Origin: Pseudomonas sp.
Lineage (GTDB): Bacteria > Pseudomonadota > Gammaproteobacteria > Pseudomonadales > Pseudomonadaceae
Assembly: GCF_017744435.1 (NCBI RefSeq)
Contig: NZ_JAGIBG010000002.1
Span: 62,001 to 126,000, forward strand
Length of the DNA stretch: 64,000 bases
Direction of reading: 5' to 3'
A model generated the notes under the pieces. That model was given only the letters and a program-made list of their open reading frames with translations, was not told where the DNA came from and made no database searches. A program made the translations under genes and the position numbers. Shown piece by piece: positions 20,780 to 37,192 of this stretch; within the stretch, counting starts at the first letter, position 1, and each line of letters begins with the position of its first letter.

Positions 20780-21691
20780 TTACACAGCCGCAACAGGGCG
20801 CATGTACGAGATCGGTGCCGTGCTGGCATCTTCGAAAGTGACCACTTCCCAGGCATCGGTTTCAGCGATGAGCTTGCGCAGCAGCTGGTTGTTCAGCGCG
20901 TGGCCGGACTTGTAGCCCTTGAACTCGCCGATCAGGCTGTTGCCCAGCAGGTAAAGGTCGCCAATGGCGTCGAGGATCTTGTGCTTGACGAATTCGTCAT
21001 CGGAACGAAGGCCGTCTTCGTTGAGCACACCGGTCTCGTCGACCACGATGGCGTTCTCTACACTGCCGCCCAACGCAAGGTTGTGCTTGCGCAGGTACTC
21101 GATGTCACGCATGAAGCCGAAAGTACGGGCACGGCTGACTTCCTTCACGAACGAGGTGCTGGAGAAGTCGACGACCGCACTCTGGGTCTGGCCCTTGAGG
21201 ACCGGGTGATCGAAGTCGATCTCGAAGCTCACCTTGAACCCGTCGAATGGCAGGAAGGTGGCGCTCTTGTCGCCCTCCACCACTGTCACTTCGCGCAGGA
21301 TGCGGATGAACTTCTTGGCTGCGTCCTGCTCTTCCAGGCCGGCAGACTGAATCAGGAATACGAAGGGACCGGCGCTGCCATCCATGATCGGCACTTCCGA
21401 GGCGGAGAGCTCGACGTAGGCGTTATCGATGCCCAGGCCCGCCATGGCGGAGAGCAGGTGCTCGACCGTATCGACCTTGACGTCACCGTTGACCAGCGTG
21501 GTGGACATGGTGGTCTCACCGACGTTGGCCGCACGCGCCGGGATCTCGACCACAGGGTCGAGGTCGGCGCGACGGAAGACGATGCCGGTGTCGACAGGCG
21601 CAGGCTTGAGGGTCAGGTAGACCTTCTCCCCGGAGTGCAGGCCGACGCCCGTGGCACGGATGGTATTCTTCAGGGTGCGTTGTCTAATCAT
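20780..21691 (-). CDS. lpxC: UDP-3-O-acyl-N-acetylglucosamine deacetylase LpxC
   Basis: 303 residues. First committed step of lipid A synthesis, zinc-dependent. Zinc ligands are visible: His78 in [10 protein letters not shown], and the His-x3-Asp pair in [10 protein letters not shown] near 237-241; the catalytic His of SGHALNN near 264 is present. The start [21 protein letters not shown] at 21691 is the family start. It follows ftsZ by 114 bases and closes the dcw cluster. Confidence 0.99.
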   Translation of the reverse strand: MIRQRTLKNTIRATGVGLHSGEKVYLTLKPAPVDTGIVFRRADLDPVVEIPARAANVGETTMSTTLVNGDVKVDTVEHLLSAMAGLGIDNAYVELSASEVPIMDGSAGPFVFLIQSAGLEEQDAAKKFIRILREVTVVEGDKSATFLPFDGFKVSFEIDFDHPVLKGQTQSAVVDFSSTSFVKEVSRARTFGFMRDIEYLRKHNLALGGSVENAIVVDETGVLNEDGLRSDDEFVKHKILDAIGDLYLLGNSLIGEFKGYKSGHALNNQLLRKLIAETDAWEVVTFEDASTAPISYMRPVAAV

Positions 21692-21805
21692 GGCATTGGC
21701 CGCTTCAGCGCAAATAATGCGAACAGGTATCAACAAAGGCTGGGGATGATAACAGACCCGGCCTTTGCTGAACACCAATCACCCTTATACCCCTGATAAA
21801 TTCCA

Positions 21806-23002
21806 TCAATCGGCCTGACGACGCAGGAAGGCTGGGATATCGAGGTAGTCCAGGTCATCCTGAGGGTTGAGTTTAGCTGCCGCAGCGGCACCTGCGTGGG
21901 CCTGGTTGCGCATCACGGTCGGGCGCTCCAGGTCACGGTAGTTGACGGCTGGCTGCTCCTGGCGAACTGGCGCCGGGTTGGAAGCTTCGTACACCTGCTG
22001 AGCGGTCTGCAGGGTGTTGTCGACCACCTTGACCGGTTTTTCGATGCGCGCGCCCAGACCCGTGGCAACTACGGTCACGTGCAGTTCGTCACGCATGTCA
22101 GGGTCGATCACGGTGCCGACCTTGACCATGGCGTGGTCGGAGGCGAAGGCTTCGATGATGCTACCCACGTCGGAGTACTCACCCAGCGACAGGTCAGGAC
22201 CTGCGGTGATGTTCACCAGGATGCCGCGGGCGCCCTGCAGGTTGACGTCTTCGAGCAGCGGGTTGCGGATGGCCGCCTCGGTGGCTTCGCGAGCACGGTT
22301 CGGGCCGCTGGCGCAGCCGGTACCCATCATCGCCATGCCCATTTCACCCATGACGGTGCGCACGTCGGCGAAGTCGACGTTGATCATGCCCGGACGCTTG
22401 ATGATGTCGGAGATACCGCGAACGGCACCGGCCAGTACATCGTCGGCCTTGGCAAAGGCGGACAGCAGGCTGGCATCCTTGCCCAGGATGGTCAGCAGCT
22501 TCTCGTTGGGGATGGTGATGAGCGAGTCGACGCTCTCAGCCAGCATGCGGATGCCTTCGTCGGCGATCTGCATGCGCTTGCGGCCTTCGAACGGGAACGG
22601 ACGGGTCACCACTGCAACGGTGAGAATGCCCATTTCCTTGGCCACTTCGGCGATGATCGGCGCCGCGCCGGTACCGGTACCGCCGCCCATGCCGGTGGTG
22701 ATGAACACCATGTTGGTGCCCTGCAGCACCTCGGCGATGCGCTCACGGTCTTCCAGCGCGGCCTGACGGCCGACTTCCGGATTGGCACCGGCACCCAAAC
22801 CCTTGGTCACGCCGGTGCCCAGTTGCAGGATGGTGCGTGCGCCGATGTTTTTCAGCGCCTGGGCATCGGTGTTGGCGCAGATGAACTCGACGCCTTCGAT
22901 GCTGCTCTTCACCATGTGGTTGACGGCGTTGCCGCCGCCACCGCCAACACCGATCACTTTGATGACCGGACTTTGCGGGACGTTGTCTACGAGCTCGAAC
23001 AT
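21806..23002 (-). CDS. ftsZ: Cell division GTPase FtsZ
   Basis: 398 residues. The tubulin signature GGGTGTG is at 106-112 and the T7 loop is present (NVDFADVRTVM). The variable linker (about 320-380) is followed by the conserved C-terminal peptide DYLDIPAFLRRQAD that binds FtsA and ZipA. It assembles the Z-ring at midcell. It lies 55 bases after ftsA, enough for a separate ribosome site; internal promoters are usual here but not resolved. Confidence 0.99.
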   Translation of the reverse strand: MFELVDNVPQSPVIKVIGVGGGGGNAVNHMVKSSIEGVEFICANTDAQALKNIGARTILQLGTGVTKGLGAGANPEVGRQAALEDRERIAEVLQGTNMVFITTGMGGGTGTGAAPIIAEVAKEMGILTVAVVTRPFPFEGRKRMQIADEGIRMLAESVDSLITIPNEKLLTILGKDASLLSAFAKADDVLAGAVRGISDIIKRPGMINVDFADVRTVMGEMGMAMMGTGCASGPNRAREATEAAIRNPLLEDVNLQGARGILVNITAGPDLSLGEYSDVGSIIEAFASDHAMVKVGTVIDPDMRDELHVTVVATGLGARIEKPVKVVDNTLQTAQQVYEASNPAPVRQEQPAVNYRDLERPTVMRNQAHAGAAAAAKLNPQDDLDYLDIPAFLRRQAD

Positions 23003-23057
23003 TTTCCCTCTCCTTACAGTTCTCTAGTTGTCGCGCCTACCACTACTGCTTTGAAAC

Positions 23058-24320
23058 TTAGAAGTTGCCCTGGACCCACCGCTTGAAGCGTTCAAGCACT
23101 GGGGCCTTCGGTTCATCGCCATAGCTGTTGCTGTTGCTGTTGCTGTTACCGGTCAGGACCATGTCCTCGGACTGCTTGAGCAGGCCGTAGGTGAGCAAGC
23201 CCACGCCGGTGGAATAGATCGGGTTGCGCACCACGTCGCTCAGCCCCCGAACGCTGTGCGGTACGCCCAGGCGTACCGGCATGTGGAAGATTTCCTCGGC
23301 CAGTTCCACTGCGCCTTCCATCTTCGCGGTGCCGCCGGTGAGGACGATGCCGGCTGGCACCAGGTCCTCGTAGCCGCTGCGGCGCAGCTCGGCCTGGATC
23401 AGGGTGAAGAGCTCGTCGTAACGTGGCTCCACCACCTCGGCCAGGGCCTGGCGCGACAGCTCGCGCGGTGGGCGGTCGCCCACGCTCGGCACCTTGATGG
23501 TCTCGCCGGCGCCGGCCAGCTTGGCCAGGGCGCAGGCGTAGCGGATCTTGATTTCTTCGGCGTACTGGGTCGGCGTACGCAGGGCCATGGCGATGTCGTT
23601 GGTGACCTGGTCGCCGGCAATCGGGATGACCGCGGTGTGACGGATCGCGCCCTCGGTGAAGATGGCGATGTCGGTGGTGCCACCACCGATGTCCACCAGG
23701 CACACGCCCAGCTCTTTCTCGTCATCGGTCAGCACCGAATAGGCCGAGGCCAGCTGCTCGAGGATGATGTCGTCGATTTCCAGGCCGCAGCGGCGTACGC
23801 ACTTCTCGATGTTCTGTGCCGCGTTGACCGCGCAGGTGACCACGTGGACCTTGGCTTCCAGGCGCACGCCGGACATGCCCAGCGGCTCGCGCACGCCTTC
23901 CTGGTTGTCGATCACGTAGTCCTGCGGCAGGGTGTGCAGCACGCGCTGGTCAGCCGGGATGGCCACGGCCTGGGCGGCGTCGAGCACGCGCTCGAGGTCG
24001 GCAACGCTGACCTCGCGGTCGCGGATGGCGACGATGCCGTGGGAGTTCAGGCTACGGATGTGGTTGCCAGCCACGCCGACGAACGCCGAGTGGATACGGC
24101 AGCCGGCCATCAGCTGGGCTTCTTCCACCGCGCGCTGGATCGACTGCACGGTCGATTCGATGTTCACCACCACGCCCTTCTTCAGGCCGCGGGATGGATG
24201 GGTGCCGATGCCCACGATCTCGAGGGTGCCGTCTTCGCCCACTTCACCCACCAGCGCCACCACCTTGGAGGTGCCGATGTCCAGCCCGACGATCATTTTG
24301 CCGCTATGCGCGTTTGCCAT
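23058..24320 (-). CDS. ftsA: Cell division actin-like ATPase FtsA
   Basis: 420 residues. VGLDIGTSKVVALVGE (N terminus) and CLVDIGGGTTDIAIF are the phosphate-binding loops of the actin fold; the C-terminal amphipathic helix VLERFKRWVQGNF anchors it to the membrane. It tethers FtsZ filaments. The start MANAHSGKMIVGLDIG (24320) is chosen over an upstream in-frame start. Odd: residues 392-399, just before the anchor helix, are four Asn-Ser repeats coded by four perfect 6-base units. Confidence 0.98.
   Translation of the reverse strand: MANAHSGKMIVGLDIGTSKVVALVGEVGEDGTLEIVGIGTHPSRGLKKGVVVNIESTVQSIQRAVEEAQLMAGCRIHSAFVGVAGNHIRSLNSHGIVAIRDREVSVADLERVLDAAQAVAIPADQRVLHTLPQDYVIDNQEGVREPLGMSGVRLEAKVHVVTCAVNAAQNIEKCVRRCGLEIDDIILEQLASAYSVLTDDEKELGVCLVDIGGGTTDIAIFTEGAIRHTAVIPIAGDQVTNDIAMALRTPTQYAEEIKIRYACALAKLAGAGETIKVPSVGDRPPRELSRQALAEVVEPRYDELFTLIQAELRRSGYEDLVPAGIVLTGGTAKMEGAVELAEEIFHMPVRLGVPHSVRGLSDVVRNPIYSTGVGLLTYGLLKQSEDMVLTGNSNSNSNSYGDEPKAPVLERFKRWVQGNF
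23124..23147. repeat. Hexanucleotide tandem repeat (GCTGTT x4) inside ftsA
   Basis: Four perfect copies of GCTGTT on the plus strand encode (Asn-Ser)4 in the linker before the FtsA membrane anchor. Because the unit is six bases, copy-number slippage would change linker length without a frameshift. Confidence 0.9.
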
Positions 24321-24334
24321 GGTCCTGCCTCTCT

Positions 24335-25204
24335 CTAATTCTTCGCAACGGCGGGTTTGGCCGTCGTCGGTGCGTTCGGTTCCCGCCAACCAACGGCAAG
24401 TCCGTTGGCGTAACGCAGATCAATGCGGGCGATATTGGTGATCTGCTCTTTGAGTGTCTTGTCGTAAATGGCAATGAAACGGCGCATCTTCTCCACCAGG
24501 TGGTCGCGCCCCAACAGCAGCTCGATGCCTGGCCCGGCACTGCTCGCACCGGTGGTCAGGAACCAGCTGCCCCGCTCGCGCAGCTCCAGGCGAGCGATGG
24601 AAAAGCCCAGGGGGCGCAGCATCTGGCTCAATACCTGATATTGCTGCATGACTTGTTGCTGAGCACGCTGCGGCCCGGCCAGCTGCGGCAGGTGCTCATA
24701 GTTGGCCAGTTCGCGCGGGGTGAAGGCCTGGCCCTGGTTGTTGAGCAGGGCCTCGTCACCCCAGCGCGCCACCGGCAGCTGTTCTTCCAGGCGAATCACC
24801 ACTTCGTCCGGCCACACCCGGCGTACTTCGGCATGGGCGATCCACGGCATCTGCTCGAGCTCGGCGCGCATCGCGGTGAGGTCGACGCTGAAGAAGCTCG
24901 CCGCCACATAGGGCGCAATGCGCTGCTGCACCGACTGCTGGCTGATGTAGCTGAGGTCGCCCTGCACGTCGATCTTGGTGATCGGCCGGTCGGCATACGG
25001 CATCAGGCGGATGGCGCCCTCATAGGCGCCGAAGCCTGCAGCCACCAGCACGATCGGCCACAGCAGGCGCTTGAGGCCGCCCAGGCTGGGCCGCGGCAGG
25101 CGCGCCGATACGGGCTCGTCGGCCACCAGTCGGCTGGCACCGCGCGGCACCGGCTTGCTGCGGCCGGTAACGGGTTGCTGCTGACGTATCATTGCGCCTT
25201 GCAT
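24335..25204 (-). CDS. ftsQ: Cell division protein FtsQ
   Basis: 289 residues. A cytoplasmic basic tail, one membrane segment near 46-66 ([19 protein letters not shown]), a POTRA domain ([20 protein letters not shown]) and a beta domain. Part of the FtsQBL complex that links early and late divisome. Start ATG 25204 is five bases after the ddlB stop region and gives the usual N-terminal tail. It ends 14 bases before the ftsA start. Confidence 0.96.
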   Translation of the reverse strand: MQGAMIRQQQPVTGRSKPVPRGASRLVADEPVSARLPRPSLGGLKRLLWPIVLVAAGFGAYEGAIRLMPYADRPITKIDVQGDLSYISQQSVQQRIAPYVAASFFSVDLTAMRAELEQMPWIAHAEVRRVWPDEVVIRLEEQLPVARWGDEALLNNQGQAFTPRELANYEHLPQLAGPQRAQQQVMQQYQVLSQMLRPLGFSIARLELRERGSWFLTTGASSAGPGIELLLGRDHLVEKMRRFIAIYDKTLKEQITNIARIDLRYANGLAVGWREPNAPTTAKPAVAKN

Positions 25205-25209
25205 GATGG

Positions 25210-27603
<2,394 letters not shown>

Positions 27604-27611
<8 letters not shown>

Positions 27612-28683
27612 GGGCCACCTCCAGGCAGATATCGACCACGGTGCTGGTTGCAGCAGGTTTGGCCAGGCGCCGTGCGGTGCCAGCCATGGTGTTGAGTTTC
27701 TCGGGTTGCATCAGCACCTCGTTCAGGCGTTCAGCGAGTTGCGCTGCGCCAGTTGTCGCTTGTGGCATGAGGAAGGCAGCACCTTCCCGGGCCAGATATT
27801 GGGCGTTGTAGGTCTGGTGATCGTCGATCGCGTGGGGCAAGGGCACCAGCATCGAAGGCAGGCCCGCCGCCGCGAGTTCGCTGACGGTCAGGGCACCGGC
27901 CCGGCAGACCACGATATCGGCCCAGCCATAGGCATGGGCCATGTCCTTGATGAACGGTTCGACCTGGGCCTCGACACCTGCCTCGCGGTAACGCTCGGCA
28001 GTGGCCGGCGCATGGTGCTTGCCGGCCTGGTGGAACACCTCTGGGCGCAGGTCTGCCGCCACTTCGGACAGGGCCTTAGGCAACAATTTGTTCAATGGTT
28101 CCGCACCCAGGCTGCCACCCATCACCAGCAGGCGCGCGCGGCGCTCGGCCAGGGGGGCGCGCTGGGCATCCATGAACAGCTCCGGACGCACAGGGTTGCC
28201 GGTGGTACGCAGCTTGTCGCTGGCGTCGAAGGTCGCCGGGAAGGCTTCGCAAACACGCGCCGCCAGCGGCAGCAGCAGGCGGTTGGTGGTGCCGGCACGG
28301 GCGTTCTGTTCGTGGATCACCAGCGGCACGCCGCACAGCCGCGCGGCAACGCCGCCCGGGCCGGTCACATAGCCGCCGAAGCCAACTACGCACACGGGCT
28401 TGAGCTCGCGCACGATACGGCGTGCCTGGAGCACCGCCTTGACCAGGGTGAACGGCGCCTTGAGCAGCGACAGCTTGCTCTTGCCCCGCAGGCCGCTGAC
28501 CTGGATCAGGTGCAGTGGCAGGCCGGCTTGCGGCACCAGTTCGTTCTCGATGCCACGCGGCGTGCCCAGCCAATGCACGGTGTAACCGCGGGCCTGGAAC
28601 TCACGGGCGCAGGCCAGGGCCGGGAACACGTGGCCCCCGGTGCCGCCGGCCATGATCAGTACGTTCTTGCCGTCAGCGGCCAT
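27604..28683 (-). CDS. murG: UDP-GlcNAc:lipid I GlcNAc transferase MurG
   Basis: 359 residues. GT-B glycosyltransferase making lipid II at the inner face of the membrane. The glycine loop [14 protein letters not shown] (11-24) and GGYVTGPGG are intact, as are [12 protein letters not shown] and the C-terminal [11 protein letters not shown] donor-binding region. The start [17 protein letters not shown] (28683) is chosen; it overlaps the ftsW stop by 11 bases. Confidence 0.98.
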
Positions 28684-29887
28684 GACTGGTCTCCTCGGCA
28701 AAATCGCTCTCTTTGAATTCGTGCTCCTCGCTGCCCAGGTGCGTGCGACTCTCCCATTCGATGCGCAACAGCAAACCCACGCAGGCACAGCAGATCACCA
28801 GCGATGAACCGCCGTAACTGAGGAACGGCAAGGTCAGGCCCTTGGTCGGCAGCAGGCCGACGTTCACGCCGATGTTGATCAGGAACTGGCCGATCCACAG
28901 GAACGCCAGGCCGAATGCCATGTAGGCAGCAAAGAACTGCTTGGCCTTCTCTGCCCACAGGCCGATGTACAGCGCGCGGATGGTAACGAAGACAAACAGC
29001 GCGATGGTCACCAGCGAGCCGACCACACCCAGCTCTTCGGCCAGTACCGAGAACACGAAGTCGGTGTGCGCTTCAGGCAGGTAGAACTGCTTCTGCACGC
29101 TGTTGCCCAGGCCGACGCCCAGCCACTCGCCGCGACCGAAGGCGATCAATGCCTGGGTCAGCTGGTAGCCGGAGCCGAACTGGTCGGACCAGGGGTCGGT
29201 GAAGGTGATCAGTCGCGCCATCCGGTACGGCTGCGCCTGCACCAGGATGAACACCGCAGCTACCGCCAGCACCACCATCAGGCTGAAGCGGAACAGCCCC
29301 ACCCCGCCGAGGAACAGCATCGCGGCGGCGGCCCCCATCATCACCACGGTGGCGCCGAAGTCCGGCTCCATCAGCAGCAGAGCGGCCATCGGCAGCAGCA
29401 CGATGAACGGCTTGAAGAAGCCCATCCAGGTTTCACGCACCTCGGTCTGCCGGCGCACCAGGTAGCCGGCCAGGTAGATGACCACGAAGACCTTGGCGAT
29501 CTCCGAGGGCTGCACGTTGAAGAAGCTGAAGCCGATCCAGCGCATCGAACCGTTCACTTCACGACCGATCCCCGGCACCAGCACCATCACCAGCAGGCCG
29601 AAGGCACCGATCAGCATCATGAAACCCATGCGCTGCCAGGTAGCGATCGGCACCATCATGGTCGCGCCACAGGCAAGCAGGCCAAGGAACACGTACACCA
29701 GGTGGCGGAACATGTGGTACAGCGGGTTGCCGGACTGCACTGCGGCAACTTCCGACGATGCCGAGGTGATCATCACCAGGCCCAGGCCCAGCAGCGCCAG
29801 GCAGCCGGCCAGCATCGCGAAATCGAGATCGATGCCACGGCCGCTGATCAGCGGCGACGGATAGGGCTTGAGGATGCCGAAAATCAT
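28673..29887 (-). CDS. ftsW: Peptidoglycan glycosyltransferase FtsW
   Basis: 404 residues, SEDS family with about ten membrane segments. RWIGFSFFNVQPSEIAK and the C-terminal GLLPTKGLTLPFLSYGGSS are signature stretches. It polymerises lipid II at the septum together with FtsI. The start MIFGILKPYPSPLISGRGID (29887) overlaps the murD stop region by four bases. Confidence 0.97.
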   Translation of the reverse strand: MIFGILKPYPSPLISGRGIDLDFAMLAGCLALLGLGLVMITSASSEVAAVQSGNPLYHMFRHLVYVFLGLLACGATMMVPIATWQRMGFMMLIGAFGLLVMVLVPGIGREVNGSMRWIGFSFFNVQPSEIAKVFVVIYLAGYLVRRQTEVRETWMGFFKPFIVLLPMAALLLMEPDFGATVVMMGAAAAMLFLGGVGLFRFSLMVVLAVAAVFILVQAQPYRMARLITFTDPWSDQFGSGYQLTQALIAFGRGEWLGVGLGNSVQKQFYLPEAHTDFVFSVLAEELGVVGSLVTIALFVFVTIRALYIGLWAEKAKQFFAAYMAFGLAFLWIGQFLINIGVNVGLLPTKGLTLPFLSYGGSSLVICCACVGLLLRIEWESRTHLGSEEHEFKESDFAEETSHGR

Positions 29888-31230
29888 GCCAGCCCTCCCG
29901 CCGCCAGGGCGAACAGGCGCCCGCGTTCTTCGAAGTTCTTGAACATGTCGAGGCTCGCGCAGGCCGGCGACAGCAGCACCGCGTCGCCTGGCTGGGCCAG
30001 CTCGGCACACTGCTGCACTGCGTCTTCCAGGGTCTTGACCCGCACCAACGGCGCGCCGTCACCCAAGGCATCGGCCAGGCGCTCGGCATCACGGCCAAGC
30101 AGCACCACGGCGCGGCAGAAGCGCTTGACCGGCTCGCGCAGCGCGGCGAAATCGGCGCCCTTGCCGTCACCACCGGCGATCAGCACCAGCTTGCCGTCGA
30201 TGTCCGCACCCAGGCCTTCGATCGCCGCCAGGGCAGCACCGACGTTGGTGGCCTTGGAATCGTCGTACCAGTTGACGGCGTTGTGCTCACGGATCCACTG
30301 GCAACGGTGAGCCAGGCCCTTGAACTCACGCAGCGCTTCGAGCATCGGCGCGAACGGCAGGCCGGCAGCGTGGCCGAGGGCCAGGGCCGCCAGGGCGTTG
30401 CTCTGGTTGTGGGCGCCGCGAATCTTCAGCTCACGCACCGGCATCAGGGTCTGGAATTCGTACGCCAGGTATTTCTCGCCATCGACTTCACGCAGGCCGA
30501 AGGCCTTGAAGTCCGGCTGGTTGAGGCCGAAGGTGAAGCATGGGCGGCCTTCCACCGGCAGCGGCCGGCTCAGGGCGTCCTGGCGGTTGACCACGACCTG
30601 ACGGGCACCGCGGAAGATCCGGTGCTTGGCCAGGTGGTAGGCCGGCAGGCCGCTGTAGCGGTCCATGTGGTCTTCGCTGATGTTCAGCACGGTGGCCACT
30701 TCGGCGTTGAGCTGGTCGGTGGTTTCCAGCTGGAAGCTCGACAGCTCCAGCACATACAGCTCGACGTCGTCGCTCAGCAGGTCCAGCGCCGGGGTACCCA
30801 GGTTGCCACCCACGGCGACGCGCTTGCCGGCCTTGGCGGCCATTTCGCCGACCAGGGTGGTGACGGTGCTTTTCGCGTTGGAGCCGCTGATCGCCACGAT
30901 CGGCGCCTTGGCATGGCGGGCGAACAGTTCGATGTCACCGGACAGCTGTACGCCACGCGCCGCAGCCTGCTGCAGGGCCGGCGTGGCCAGAGCCAGGCCC
31001 GGACTCACGTACAGCTCGTTGGCGCGGCACAGGAAGTCCACATCCAGCTCACCACAGCGCACTTCCACCTGCGGGTAATCACGGCGCAGGGTTTCCAGTT
31101 CCGGCGGTTGCTCACGGGTGTCGGCGACCGCAAAGGCAATGCCCCGGTTCGCCAGGAAGCGAACCAGGGACATGCCGCTCTTGCCGAGGCCGACAACGAT
31201 GCGGAATTGGTCGGAAGCGATCAATGACAC
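29884..31230 (-). CDS. murD: UDP-N-acetylmuramoylalanine--D-glutamate ligase MurD
   Basis: 448 residues. N-terminal Rossmann-like domain (VGLGKSGMSLVRFL), ATP loop GSNAKSTV and ISEDHMDRY of the central domain, and a C-terminal domain ending with DAVLLSPACASLDMFKNFEERG. Adds D-Glu to UDP-MurNAc-L-Ala. The start is GTG (31228-31230), six bases after the mraY stop. Confidence 0.97.
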   Translation of the reverse strand: MSLIASDQFRIVVGLGKSGMSLVRFLANRGIAFAVADTREQPPELETLRRDYPQVEVRCGELDVDFLCRANELYVSPGLALATPALQQAAARGVQLSGDIELFARHAKAPIVAISGSNAKSTVTTLVGEMAAKAGKRVAVGGNLGTPALDLLSDDVELYVLELSSFQLETTDQLNAEVATVLNISEDHMDRYSGLPAYHLAKHRIFRGARQVVVNRQDALSRPLPVEGRPCFTFGLNQPDFKAFGLREVDGEKYLAYEFQTLMPVRELKIRGAHNQSNALAALALGHAAGLPFAPMLEALREFKGLAHRCQWIREHNAVNWYDDSKATNVGAALAAIEGLGADIDGKLVLIAGGDGKGADFAALREPVKRFCRAVVLLGRDAERLADALGDGAPLVRVKTLEDAVQQCAELAQPGDAVLLSPACASLDMFKNFEERGRLFALAAGGLA

Positions 31231-31236
31231 GCTTTT

Positions 31237-32319
31237 CTACCTCAGTTTCAGGGTTGCCAGGCCGATCAGCACCAGAATCACGGTGATGATCCAGAAACGG
31301 ACGATCACGCGTGGCTCAGGCCAGCCCTTGAGTTCAAAGTGGTGGTGAATCGGCGCCATGCGGAACACGCGCTTGCCGGTGAGCTTGAACGAGGCGACCT
31401 GGATCACCACCGACAGGGTTTCCATCACGAAGATGCCACCCATGATGAACAGCACGATTTCCTGGCGTACGATCACGGCGATGGTGCCCAGCGCGGCGCC
31501 CAGCGCCAGTGCGCCGACGTCGCCCATGAACACCTGGGCCGGATAGGTGTTGAACCACAGGAAGCCCAGGCCGGCACCGATCAGCGCGCCGCAGAACACG
31601 ATCAACTCGCCAGAACCCGGCACGTAAGGGATCAGCAGGTACTCGGCAAACTTCACGTTACCCGACAGGTAGCAGAAGATACCCAGCGCACCGCCGACCA
31701 TCACGGTTGGCATGATCGCCAGGCCATCGAGGCCGTCGGTCAGGTTGACCGCGTTGCTCGAACCGACGATGACGAAATAGGTGAGGACGACGAAGCCGAT
31801 ACCCAGCGGGATGGTGACGTCCTTCAGGAACGGCACGATCAGGGTGGTCTCGACACTGGTCGGGGCGGTCATGTACAGGAACACGGCCGCGCCCAGGCCG
31901 AACACCGACTGCCAGAAGTACTTCCAGCGGCTCGGCAGGCCACGCGAGTTCTTTTCGATCACCTTGCGGTAGTCGTCGACCCAACCGATGGCACCGAACA
32001 GCAGGGTGACGATCAGCACGGTCCAGACATAGCGGTTGGACAGGTCGGCCCACAGCAGGGTGCTGACGCCGATGGCAGACAGGATCAGTGCGCCACCCAT
32101 GGTCGGGGTGCCGGACTTGGACAGGTGCGATTGCGGGCCGTCGTTACGAACGGCCTGACCGATCTGGCGAATCTGCAGGGTACGGATCATCCACGGCCCC
32201 AGCCACAGCGCCAGCGACAACGCAGTCAGTACGCCAAGAATCCCGCGCAGGGACAGGTACTGGAAGACCGCGAAGCCCTTGTGGAACTGTTGCAGATACT
32301 CGGCCAACAGCAGCAGCAT
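31237..32319 (-). CDS. mraY: Phospho-MurNAc-pentapeptide transferase MraY
   Basis: 360 residues, ten membrane segments. [13 protein letters not shown], the Asp-rich [19 protein letters not shown] and [11 protein letters not shown] motifs are the catalytic and metal sites. It forms lipid I from UDP-MurNAc-pentapeptide and undecaprenyl phosphate. Its ATG shares one base with the murF stop (TAATG). Confidence 0.98.
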   Translation of the reverse strand: MLLLLAEYLQQFHKGFAVFQYLSLRGILGVLTALSLALWLGPWMIRTLQIRQIGQAVRNDGPQSHLSKSGTPTMGGALILSAIGVSTLLWADLSNRYVWTVLIVTLLFGAIGWVDDYRKVIEKNSRGLPSRWKYFWQSVFGLGAAVFLYMTAPTSVETTLIVPFLKDVTIPLGIGFVVLTYFVIVGSSNAVNLTDGLDGLAIMPTVMVGGALGIFCYLSGNVKFAEYLLIPYVPGSGELIVFCGALIGAGLGFLWFNTYPAQVFMGDVGALALGAALGTIAVIVRQEIVLFIMGGIFVMETLSVVIQVASFKLTGKRVFRMAPIHHHFELKGWPEPRVIVRFWIITVILVLIGLATLKLR

Positions 32320-33678
32320 TAATGTTTCTCCCCGCTGGCACCGCACAATGCAGCCACGACGTTTTCCATCGCAGCGCTGCGCGAGCCCTTGATCAAGATA
32401 GTGGTGTCGCTGGCAGTCTCGGCGCGAACGGCGTCGATCAGCTCAGCTTGAGTAGCGAAATGACGGCCATTGGCGCCGAACGCCTTGACCGCATGAATCA
32501 TGTTGGAACCCGTTGCATACACGGCGTCAACCTTGCCGCGTGCGTAGTCACCCACCTGCCGGTGGCCTTCTTCCGCCCACTGGCCCAGTTCGCCGATATC
32601 CCCCAGCACCAGAACGGTGCGCCCGGAAAAGCCGGCGAGTATATCAATGGCCGCACACATGGAGGTGGGATTTGCGTTGTAGCTGTCGTCGATGACCCGT
32701 ACACCGTTCGGAGCGATTTGCGCCACGGTGCGGCCCTTGACCGGTTGCACGGCGTTGAGGCCGGCGGCAATGCCGCTCAGGCTCAGACCAACGGCATGGG
32801 CAGCGGCGGCGGCGGCCAGGGCGTTGCTGACGTTATGGGTGCCCAGCAAGTTCAGCTGCACCGGCACACTGCCATCAGGGCCGTGCAGGGTGAACGATGG
32901 GCAGCCACGGGCATCACGGCCAATACCGCTGGCATGGAAATCGGCCTGCGGGTTGTCCAGGGCGAAGCTGAAGATACGGTGGCTGCCAGCGCGCTTGCGC
33001 CAGATATCGAACGCCTTGTCAGCCAGGTTGAGGATGGCGGTGCCGCCCTCGCCCAGGCCTTCGAGGATCTCGCCCTTGGCTTCGACAATCTTCTCGGGGC
33101 CACCGAACTCGCCAACATGGGCGGTGCCGGCATTGTTGATGATCACCACCTGCGGCCGGGTCAGGCCGACGGTGTAGCGGATCTCGCCGATGCGCGAAGC
33201 GCCCAGCTCGATCACCGCGGCGCTGTGCTCCGGAGCGATCTCCAGCAGGGTCAGCGGAGCGCCGAGGTCGTTGTTCAGGTTGCCACGGGTGGCGTGCACC
33301 AGGCCACGGGTGCGCAGGATGCTGGCAAGCATCTCCTTGACCGTGGTCTTGCCGCTGGAACCGGTGATGGCGACGACCGGCTTGTCGAAGGCAGCGCGGT
33401 TCAGCGCGCCGAGCTGGCCGAGCGCGACGCGGCAGTCGGCGACCAGCAGCTGCGGCAGATCGACATCGGCGATTTCACGCTCGACCAGCGCCGCGACGGC
33501 GCCTTTGGCCTGCACGTCGGCGAGGTAATCATGGCCATCGAAGCGCGGCCCGGTCAGGGCAACGAACAGTTGGCCTGCAGCGACGCTGCGGCTGTCGATG
33601 CTGACACCGGTGAAACTGGCATCGGCGTTGACCAGGCGCGCATTCAAGGCGCTGGTCAGCTGACTGAGGGTCATGGGC

Positions 33679-33686
<8 letters not shown>
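32319..33686 (-). CDS. murF: UDP-MurNAc-tripeptide--D-Ala-D-Ala ligase MurF
   Basis: 455 residues. The N-terminal MurF-type domain is followed by ATP loop GSSGKTT and [11 protein letters not shown] in the central domain; [11 protein letters not shown] in the C-terminal domain is family-typical. Adds the D-Ala-D-Ala made by DdlB. ATG 33686 has GGGAGG seven bases upstream; a second ATG (33674, MTLSQL) lacks such a site. The start overlaps the murE stop. Confidence 0.96.
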
Positions 33687-37188
<3,502 letters not shown>

Positions 37189-37192
<4 letters not shown>

